Below the pieces are notes generated by a model, which was given only the letters and a program-made list of their open reading frames with translations, was not told where the DNA came from and searched no databases. From positions 1-6,475 of the forward strand of contig NVRZ01000188.1 in assembly GCA_002401055.1 (NCBI GenBank): DNA of 6,475 bases. Reading direction: 5' to 3'. The DNA is from Bacteroidota bacterium (GTDB lineage Bacteria; Bacteroidota; Bacteroidia; NORP154). Positions 1 through 5,921 of this stretch are shown piece after piece. Made by a program: the position numbers and the translations under genes. Numbering within the stretch: position 1 is the stretch's first letter; every line of letters begins with the position of its first letter.

Positions 1-2
1 CA

Positions 3-185
3 TTTCTCTTCATGCTTATATCATCGTTCTCACTGGGGTTTGTATATGTTATTAACGCGTTGATAGATAAATGGACCTTTTTTCATTTTGGATTGTTCAT
101 TATATATTTTCTAACGATCTTCGGAGCGCTATTTTATACAACAAGAGTCTCCAATAGTGAATCTTCTCAAGAGAAGCTTAACTGA
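3..185 (+). CDS. C-terminal end of an unidentified integral membrane protein (partial, 5' end outside window)
   Basis: The frame is open from the left edge to a TGA at 183-185 and gives about 60 residues. Two hydrophobic stretches are visible. The first is roughly residues 1-20 of the fragment (LFMLISSFSLGFVYVINALI). The second is about residues 25-45, rich in Phe, Ile, Leu and Tyr (FFHFGLFIIYFLTIFGALFY). They are joined by a short IDKWT-type loop. The chain ends in a polar tail with several Ser, Gln, Glu and Lys residues. This is what the last two helices of a polytopic inner-membrane protein look like, but I do not recognise the family and will not name a substrate. The stop lies 36 bases before the transglycosylase start, so the two genes could be co-transcribed. 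An internal ATG at 12-14 is unlikely to be the true start, because the frame continues to the edge. Confidence 0.6.
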   Translation, partial: FLFMLISSFSLGFVYVINALIDKWTFFHFGLFIIYFLTIFGALFYTTRVSNSESSQEKLN

Positions 186-221
186 TTCCCGACTCTGTAC
201 GCTCATCTTCTGAATTTTATT

Positions 222-1256
222 ATGGACTATTGGACAAGGATTTCTAAAAAGGTACTCTTTGTTGCCTCAGGAATAATCATTCTTCTGTTTATTGTCAAGT
301 TATTTAGTTTTTCATCTGAGCAAACAACAGATGACATTACGTATTATAATAATTTCAAACAGGATTATTCAATTTACTCCCTGATGATTCCAGAGCTGAT
401 GGATTTCTGTGATGAAGCCGTCCCTCTTGGAGACCTGGATGTAAAGAGAAGGTTTGACAAAGAACTTCTTTCAAATACCTACTTCCAATCCAATACTGTT
501 GTTCTAATGAAGAGGTCAAGAAGATGGTTCCCTATTATCGAGCCAATTCTAAAGAGGCATAATATTCCCGACGATTTTAAGTACCTGGCCATTGCAGAAA
601 GTAATCTAACCAATGCGGTCTCGCCGGCAGGCGCGGTTGGGTACTGGCAATTGATGAAGGCAACTGCAAAGAGCTTTGGTTTAGAAATTACTCTAGAAGT
701 TGACGAGAGATATAACATGGTCAAGTCTACAGAAGCCGCATGCAAATACCTTAAAAGAGCATATGGCCAATTTGGAAGTTGGACAATTAGTGCCGCTGCT
801 TACAATATGGGTATCGATGGAATCAAAAGACAAATTAAAAAACAGAAATCAAATAATTATTACGATTTGTATCTGAACACTGAAACCTCCAGGTATATTT
901 TTAGAATTTTGGCTATTAAGCGTCTCTTTACACACCCTGACGAATATGGATTCCACGTGAGAGAAAAAGACAAATATGAAATAGTTCCCTCTCATGTGAT
1001 AACCATTGATTCATCAATATCCAATCTTGTTGAATTTGCATTCTCCCAAAACACGAACTATAAGATTCTCAAAACATTTAATCCATGGCTGAGAAAAAAC
1101 AAACTCACAAATTCTTCCAGAAAAACTTATCAAATTGAAATCCCTGACAGTGGCTATAAAGTCTTCTTTAACTACGCACGTGATTCTCTATCTCTAAGAG
1201 ATTCACTCAAAGATTTGAGGCCGGATCGGCAAGCTGCAGATAGTGTCAAACAATAG
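222..1256 (+). CDS. Membrane-anchored lytic murein transglycosylase, MltD-like (GH23, SLT domain)
   Basis: This enzyme should cleave the beta-1,4 bond between MurNAc and GlcNAc in peptidoglycan, leaving a 1,6-anhydro end, and act on the periplasmic side of the inner membrane. Residues 10-28 are one hydrophobic helix after a Lys-Lys pair, with no clear signal peptidase site and no lipobox Cys, so I read it as an uncleaved anchor. The SLT domain spans about 105-235. It has the catalytic Glu at 126 in the AIAES motif, GAVGYWQLM at 137-145, and the AAYNMG motif at 192-197. All the hallmark residues are present, so the enzyme should be active. Residues about 255-307 resemble a degenerate LysM-like module ending in a YQIEIP strand, similar to the tail regions of MltD proteins. 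The last 35 residues are charged and probably disordered. The ATG at 222 puts the anchor right at the N-terminus. No strong ribosome binding site precedes it, which is common in Bacteroidota. Confidence 0.9.
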   Translation: MDYWTRISKKVLFVASGIIILLFIVKLFSFSSEQTTDDITYYNNFKQDYSIYSLMIPELMDFCDEAVPLGDLDVKRRFDKELLSNTYFQSNTVVLMKRSRRWFPIIEPILKRHNIPDDFKYLAIAESNLTNAVSPAGAVGYWQLMKATAKSFGLEITLEVDERYNMVKSTEAACKYLKRAYGQFGSWTISAAAYNMGIDGIKRQIKKQKSNNYYDLYLNTETSRYIFRILAIKRLFTHPDEYGFHVREKDKYEIVPSHVITIDSSISNLVEFAFSQNTNYKILKTFNPWLRKNKLTNSSRKTYQIEIPDSGYKVFFNYARDSLSLRDSLKDLRPDRQAADSVKQ

Positions 1257-1292
1257 GTTCTAAACAAATTACTTCCATCCAATCAACCAAAA

Positions 1293-4208
1293 TTGAAACA
1301 AGGTCAAGAAGAAGTTTTAGTAAAGGAAAGCGGATTAAAATCCAATGGTCCACAGAAGTTGGATGGGCCTATGATTAGCATTCAAGGCGCCCGAGAAAAC
1401 AACTTGCAAAATATTGATATTGATATACCCCGAAATCAACTGGTGGTAATTACGGGTTTGAGTGGAAGTGGTAAATCTTCATTAGCATTTGACACAATCT
1501 ATGCAGAAGGTCAACGAAGATACATTGAGAGCTTCTCGGCCTATGTAAGACAATTTCTTGGCGGCTCGGAAAGGCCAGATGTAGATAAAATCACTGGATT
1601 ATGTCCGGTAATTTCTATCGAGCAGAAAACTACTAGCAAGAATCCAAGATCTACTGTTGGTACAATAACAGAAATATATGACTTCCTAAGATTGCTATAT
1701 GCCAGGGCTTCGGATGCTTACTCATACAACACCGGTGAGAAGATGGTTAGGTATAACAACCAACAAATGGTTGAGTTGATAGCTGAGCGATTTAGTGGTC
1801 AGAAAATATCAATTCTTGCCCCAGTCGTGAAGGGAAGAAAAGGAAATTACAAGGAACTACTTCAGCAAATTCTGAGGAAAGGATTTCTAAAAGCCAGGAT
1901 TGATGGGGAAATAACGGAAATCAAATATGGACTTAAACTCGACCGCTATAAAATGCATGATATCGAGATCTTAATTGATCAGGTAGATATTAAGAAAAGC
2001 TCTCAGAAGCGTCTATTGGACTCTCTTGGTACTGCACTGTCGCAAAGCAATGGAACCATTATCATTTTACCAGAAGTACCAACGGACTCCGACGACAACG
2101 CAACATATTTAAGTAAGTATTTAATGTGTCCAACAACTGGTATCTCATATCCTGAACCAGAGCCCAACAGTTTCTCATTCAATTCTCCATATGGTGCGTG
2201 TACATCATGTAGCGGAACGGGAAAAATTGCAGAGATATCTGAAGATAAGATTATACCAAACAAAAAGCTGTCAATAGAAAATGGAGCTATTAGCCCGATT
2301 GGTAAATACAAAGGTACCTGGATTTTTAAACAGCTAGAAGCAATCGGCGACAAATACGACTTCGAACTTTCCACGCCTTTTGAAAATATTTCTGATGAGG
2401 CTACGAGAGTTATATTGACTGGCTCTGATGAAATATTCAAAATCAAGAATACATCAGGAGGCGGAGGCGACTCAAGACATTTATCAACGGACTATACGTT
2501 GAGTTTTGAAGGCATAATCAATTTTTTGACAACACAATATAAGCAGGCCCCTACTCCATCTATCAAAAAGTGGATTACGGGATTCATGAATAAGAAAGAA
2601 TGTCCACAGTGCAAGGGTGCCAGGCTAAAGAAGGAATCACTTTATTTTAAGATTGGATCGAAAAACATTGCGGAACTGGCATCAATGGATGTGAGCAGCT
2701 TGCATGAGTGGACGCATAATATCAAAAACGATTTAAACAAAAAACAAAAGCAAATTGCCTCAGAAATATTAAAAGAACTGAATACTCGTTTGGAATTTTT
2801 GCTAGATATTGGCTTGGGGTATCTTTCACTAAATCGCAATGCAAAAGATCTATCCGGAGGTGAGTCACAGAGAATCAGACTTGCCACCCAAATTGGCTCT
2901 CAGCTTGTGGGAGTACTTTATATTCTGGATGAACCAAGTATTGGTTTACACCAACGCGATAACGCCAAGCTTGTTGATTCTCTAAAAAACCTCAGGGACT
3001 CAGGTAATTCGGTAATTGTAGTTGAACACGACCACCAAATGATCCTGGCCGCAGATCATGTAATTGATATCGGCCCTGGTGCAGGGCTGCAAGGTGGGTT
3101 TGTCGTAGCTCAAGGAAAACCAACGGATTTAAAAAATACACTTACAGCCGACTATCTCACGGGGGCAAGGCAAATAGAAATTCCGAGAAACCGTCGGGAA
3201 GGAAATGGAAAATACTTGTCAATTACTGGAGCGCGCGGCAATAACCTTAAGAATCTCGATGTGCAGTTTCCATTGGGGAAAATGATATGTCTTACAGGGG
3301 TATCTGGAAGCGGAAAATCCTCTCTATTAAATGAAACTATCTACCCCATCCTCAACCAATATTTTTACAGATCTATTTCTAATCCTCTAGCGTACAATGA
3401 AATTAAGGGGCTTGAGCATATTGACAAAGTGATAGAAATTGATCAATCACCAATAGGAAGAACCCCAAGATCAAATCCAGCAACATATACCGGGGCATTT
3501 ACTGACATCCGCAATCTATTCGCTAATCTCCCGGAAGCCAAAATAAGAGGATACAAGGTGGGGAGATTTTCTTTTAATGTTAAAGGAGGCCGCTGTGAAA
3601 CTTGTGGTGGAGCAGGTATGAGAACCATAGAAATGAACTTTTTACCCGATGTTTACGTTAACTGTGAAACCTGTAACGGAAACAGGTACAACAGAGAAAC
3701 ACTACAAGTTCGTTTTAAGGGAAAGTCAATTAGTGAGGTGCTAAATATGACCATAGACCAGGCTGTAGATTTCTTTAAAAGCATTCCGTCGATAACACAG
3801 AAGATTAAAACCCTTAAAGATGTGGGACTAGGCTATATTGGATTGGGACAACCTTCAACCACGCTGTCTGGTGGTGAGGCGCAAAGAGTAAAACTCGCAA
3901 CAGAGCTATCTAAGAGGTCAACTGGAAACACGTTTTACATTCTAGATGAACCAACCACAGGACTGCATTTTGAAGATGTTAGAGTTTTGTTGAATGTACT
4001 TAACAAATTAGTTGATAAAGGAAATACTGTTGTAATAATTGAACACAACATGGACATTATCAAATCGGCCGATCACATAATCGACCTTGGACCTGAGGGT
4101 GGAGCACTTGGAGGGTCATTGGTAGTTGAAGGACCACCAGAAACAGTTGCCAAAGATTTAGATGGGTATACTGGTGAATTCCTAAAACAAGAATTGAAAA
4201 ATAACTAA
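1293..4208 (+). CDS. uvrA: UvrA, excinuclease ABC subunit A (nucleotide excision repair)
   Basis: UvrA dimerises, scans DNA for bulky lesions and loads UvrB, using two ABC ATPase modules in the cytoplasm. All landmarks are present. The first Walker A is GLSGSGKSS at 55-63, followed by the conserved AEGQRRY segment at 71-77. The UvrB-binding region is about 140-265. The first ABC signature is LSGGESQR at 520-527, with Walker B LDEP at 545-548. The second Walker A is GVSGSGKSS at 669-677, the second signature is LSGGEAQR at 858-865, and the second Walker B is LDEP at 884-887. Zinc ligands are visible at Cys437/Cys440 and at Cys768/771/791/794. The first zinc module has Cys279, Cys303 and Cys306, but Thr282 stands where E. 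coli has Cys. The start is uncertain. The TTG at 1293 gives 971 residues, and the ATG at 1371 gives 945, close to the usual 940. I kept 1293 because the extra 26 codons have a coding-like purine-first pattern. No SOS-box-like palindrome is visible upstream, and uvrB is not in the window. Confidence 0.96.
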   Translation: MKQGQEEVLVKESGLKSNGPQKLDGPMISIQGARENNLQNIDIDIPRNQLVVITGLSGSGKSSLAFDTIYAEGQRRYIESFSAYVRQFLGGSERPDVDKITGLCPVISIEQKTTSKNPRSTVGTITEIYDFLRLLYARASDAYSYNTGEKMVRYNNQQMVELIAERFSGQKISILAPVVKGRKGNYKELLQQILRKGFLKARIDGEITEIKYGLKLDRYKMHDIEILIDQVDIKKSSQKRLLDSLGTALSQSNGTIIILPEVPTDSDDNATYLSKYLMCPTTGISYPEPEPNSFSFNSPYGACTSCSGTGKIAEISEDKIIPNKKLSIENGAISPIGKYKGTWIFKQLEAIGDKYDFELSTPFENISDEATRVILTGSDEIFKIKNTSGGGGDSRHLSTDYTLSFEGIINFLTTQYKQAPTPSIKKWITGFMNKKECPQCKGARLKKESLYFKIGSKNIAELASMDVSSLHEWTHNIKNDLNKKQKQIASEILKELNTRLEFLLDIGLGYLSLNRNAKDLSGGESQRIRLATQIGSQLVGVLYILDEPSIGLHQRDNAKLVDSLKNLRDSGNSVIVVEHDHQMILAADHVIDIGPGAGLQGGFVVAQGKPTDLKNTLTADYLTGARQIEIPRNRREGNGKYLSITGARGNNLKNLDVQFPLGKMICLTGVSGSGKSSLLNETIYPILNQYFYRSISNPLAYNEIKGLEHIDKVIEIDQSPIGRTPRSNPATYTGAFTDIRNLFANLPEAKIRGYKVGRFSFNVKGGRCETCGGAGMRTIEMNFLPDVYVNCETCNGNRYNRETLQVRFKGKSISEVLNMTIDQAVDFFKSIPSITQKIKTLKDVGLGYIGLGQPSTTLSGGEAQRVKLATELSKRSTGNTFYILDEPTTGLHFEDVRVLLNVLNKLVDKGNTVVIIEHNMDIIKSADHIIDLGPEGGALGGSLVVEGPPETVAKDLDGYTGEFLKQELKNN

Positions 4209-4217
4209 ATAGAATAG

Positions 4218-4925
4218 ATGAAAAAGATTGACAAGAAGATTCAGCGCGCATTTAAAATAAAGGATTGGAATACAATCAAAACTGCCGATTCATGGCAGCT
4301 TTTTAAGATACTAGGCGAGTTTGTTGACGGCTTTGAGACTCTGGGAAAGATTGGGCCTTGCGTATCTGTTTTTGGATCGGCCAGAACAAAACCAGGTACA
4401 AAATATTACAAACTAGCTGAAGAGGTAGGATTAAAACTAACGCAAAAAGGATATGGAGTAATAACAGGTGGCGGGCCTGGAGTAATGGAAGCGGCAAATA
4501 AAGGTGCCAAAAAAGGCAATGGGAAATCCGTAGGCCTGAATATTGAACTTCCACACGAGCAGGAAGCAAATCCATATATTGATCCGGACAAACTGATCAA
4601 CTTCAATTACTTTTTTGTGAGGAAGGTTATGTTCATGAAATACGCTCAGGGTTTTATCGTACTACCAGGAGGATTTGGAACCATGGATGAGTTATTTGAG
4701 GCAATAACTCTGATTCAAACCAAGAAGGTGGCCAAATTCCCTATTGTGCTTGTAGGAAAAGATTATTGGGGTGGCTTAATCGAGTGGATAAAGCAAACGC
4801 TCCTGATTGAGAAAAACATAAATGCGGCAGATTTAAAACTATTCTCAACTGTTGATACAGCCGATCAAGCTGTTAAAGTGATCGAAAAATTCTATTCAAA
4901 ATACAACTTACGTCCAAACTTTTAG
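4218..4925 (+). CDS. LOG-family Rossmann-fold protein (TIGR00730), probable nucleotide 5'-monophosphate phosphoribohydrolase
   Basis: Characterised members of this family split a nucleoside 5'-monophosphate, such as a cytokinin riboside monophosphate or AMP, into free base and ribose 5-phosphate. They act as cytoplasmic dimers or larger oligomers. The family signature is complete. There is a nucleotide-binding loop GGGPGVME at 84-91, an Arg-Lys pair at 135-136 in the FVRKVMF strand, and the PGGFGTMDE motif at 150-158, whose Glu158 and Arg135 match the usual catalytic pair. An N-terminal helical extension of about 45 residues precedes the first Rossmann strand (VSVFGSART, 49-57). At 235 residues this fits the longer bacterial LOG type. 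Older databases label such proteins lysine decarboxylase, which the motif does not support. The start lies 9 bases after the uvrA stop, so the two are almost certainly co-transcribed. The natural substrate cannot be told from sequence. A cytokinin role in this organism is not implied, and a nucleotide-salvage role like that of PpnN is equally possible. Confidence 0.9.
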   Translation: MKKIDKKIQRAFKIKDWNTIKTADSWQLFKILGEFVDGFETLGKIGPCVSVFGSARTKPGTKYYKLAEEVGLKLTQKGYGVITGGGPGVMEAANKGAKKGNGKSVGLNIELPHEQEANPYIDPDKLINFNYFFVRKVMFMKYAQGFIVLPGGFGTMDELFEAITLIQTKKVAKFPIVLVGKDYWGGLIEWIKQTLLIEKNINAADLKLFSTVDTADQAVKVIEKFYSKYNLRPNF

Positions 4926-4935
4926 ACGATACAGC

Positions 4936-5793
4936 ATGACCCGTTTGTCGAGTTATTTTGTGCTGTTACTATCCTCGATGCTCTTTAGTCTGAACGCTGA
5001 GTCAATTGAAGGGCCCGTATCTGTTACTCAAAAGGCTCCAAATACCGTTCTATCAGGTGAGGCATTTGTAATAACACTAACCGTTAAAAAGCAAGGTACC
5101 GAGAGTTTTGCCAAGATTCAACAGCAGCTACCCAAAGGATTCACAGCTGTATCGGTCGAATCACAAAATGCCAAATTCTCCTTTCTTGAACAAACTGTTA
5201 AATTTATATGGGACAAGTTACCTGAAGAGAATGAGTTCTCAGTGTCCTATAAAATTATGGTTGAACCGTTCATGGTAGGATTAATTAAAATCGGTGGCGT
5301 CTTCGCATTCGTTTCAAACGAAGACCGAGTTCTGGTGGAAATAGGAGCAATTGAGATCGATATACAACCCGCTGATCTTGGTATCGAAGAAGTTGCCGAA
5401 AACGAAACCGCCAGTATAGCTAATAAAGAAAAAGCCGATGATAATAAAACTACTATAGCTGAGAATATTGTCGTTTCTCCTGTTAAAGAATCAAAGGCGC
5501 CAGCACCATCTTCTATAAAAAAGGACAGCAAAAGTTACACGTATAAAATACAAGTTGCCGCGGCCTATGGACCAATTGAAATTCCGTTTCTTTCTAGGAA
5601 ATACGGAATTGCAGAACCGATAAATGAGGAAATGCATAATAAAATGAATAAATACACCGTAGGATCTTTTAAAAAATATTCAGAAGCAAAAAACCATTTA
5701 AGTAAGGTTAAAAACACCTATAATGTTCAGGGCGCTTTTATTACCGCTTATCTGGAAAAACTCAGAATACCGGTCAATCAAACATTTAAGTAA
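4936..5793 (+). CDS. Secreted protein with N-terminal Ig/DUF11-like domain and C-terminal SPOR-like domain (hypothetical)
   Basis: I do not recognise a named gene. Residues 1-21 are a Sec signal peptide with a hydrophobic core (YFVLLLSSMLF) and a likely cut after LNA, so the product is exported. Residues about 27-145 alternate as beta strands. The opening (vsvtqkAPNTVLSGEAFVITLTV pattern), a central LPKGF turn and a later sYKI strand resemble the DUF11 or BatD type of Ig-like domain. Residues about 146-200 are a polar linker rich in Glu, Lys, Ala and Pro. Residues about 201-279 match the Bacteroidota form of the SPOR domain: a YKIQVAA strand, then KYTVGSFKKYSEAKNHL, then GAFITAY and an RIPV end. 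SPOR domains bind glycan strands stripped of peptides, often at the division site. The gene starts 10 bases after the LOG gene and is probably last in the operon. A structural envelope or wall-binding role is my inference. The domain calls rest on pattern recognition only. Confidence 0.8.
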   Translation: MTRLSSYFVLLLSSMLFSLNAESIEGPVSVTQKAPNTVLSGEAFVITLTVKKQGTESFAKIQQQLPKGFTAVSVESQNAKFSFLEQTVKFIWDKLPEENEFSVSYKIMVEPFMVGLIKIGGVFAFVSNEDRVLVEIGAIEIDIQPADLGIEEVAENETASIANKEKADDNKTTIAENIVVSPVKESKAPAPSSIKKDSKSYTYKIQVAAAYGPIEIPFLSRKYGIAEPINEEMHNKMNKYTVGSFKKYSEAKNHLSKVKNTYNVQGAFITAYLEKLRIPVNQTFK

Positions 5794-5857
5794 ACAAAAT
5801 CCGATTTCCTGCGTATAAAACTTCTTAACCTATACCGTTTGATAAAATAGTACTTAG

Positions 5858-5882
5858 AAAAAACCAAGGTTTTGGATTTTTT
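5858..5882 (+). terminator. Weak candidate rho-independent terminator after the SPOR-like gene
   Basis: CCAA at 5864-5867 pairs with TTGG at 5872-5875 around a GGTT loop. The stem then continues, after one A-A mismatch, with five A-T pairs (5858-5862 with 5877-5881), and the 3' arm is a run of six T (5877-5882). It sits in the only long gap of the right half, 65 bases after the stop at 5793, where an operon end would be expected. The stem has just two G-C pairs, so it may not be functional. Confidence 0.3.
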
Positions 5883-5921
5883 ATACTTTTAGCAATCTTG
5901 TTTCTTTTTGATCGGGAGTTA

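Noticed and set aside
163..176. Inverted repeat CTTCTC-AA-GAGAAG considered as a terminator for the first gene
   Set aside because: It lies inside the coding sequence, has a very short loop and is not followed by a T run.
1254..1292. Possible stop-codon readthrough, since the transglycosylase and uvrA lie in the same frame separated by one TAG
   Set aside because: Being in the same frame happens by chance one time in three. The two proteins work in different compartments, and no readthrough context or structure is visible.
1200..1300. Search for a LexA-type SOS box before uvrA
   Set aside because: No CTGT-N8-ACAG-like palindrome is present, and many Bacteroidota do not use that consensus.
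2003..2446. Open minus-strand frame inside uvrA (147 codons), and shorter ones at 2642-2887, 3443-3628 and 4060-4251
   Set aside because: They lie fully or mostly opposite the strongly conserved uvrA coding sequence, show no recognisable domains and are explained as antisense shadows.
4303..4606. Two overlapping minus-strand frames opposite the LOG gene
   Set aside because: The plus-strand frame has the complete family motif set. The antisense products are low-complexity and Leu- or Pro-rich with no known features.
4665..4692. Lysine decarboxylase annotation for the LOG-family gene
   Set aside because: The PGGxGTxxE motif defines nucleotide phosphoribohydrolases. There is no pyridoxal-phosphate lysine motif of a true decarboxylase.
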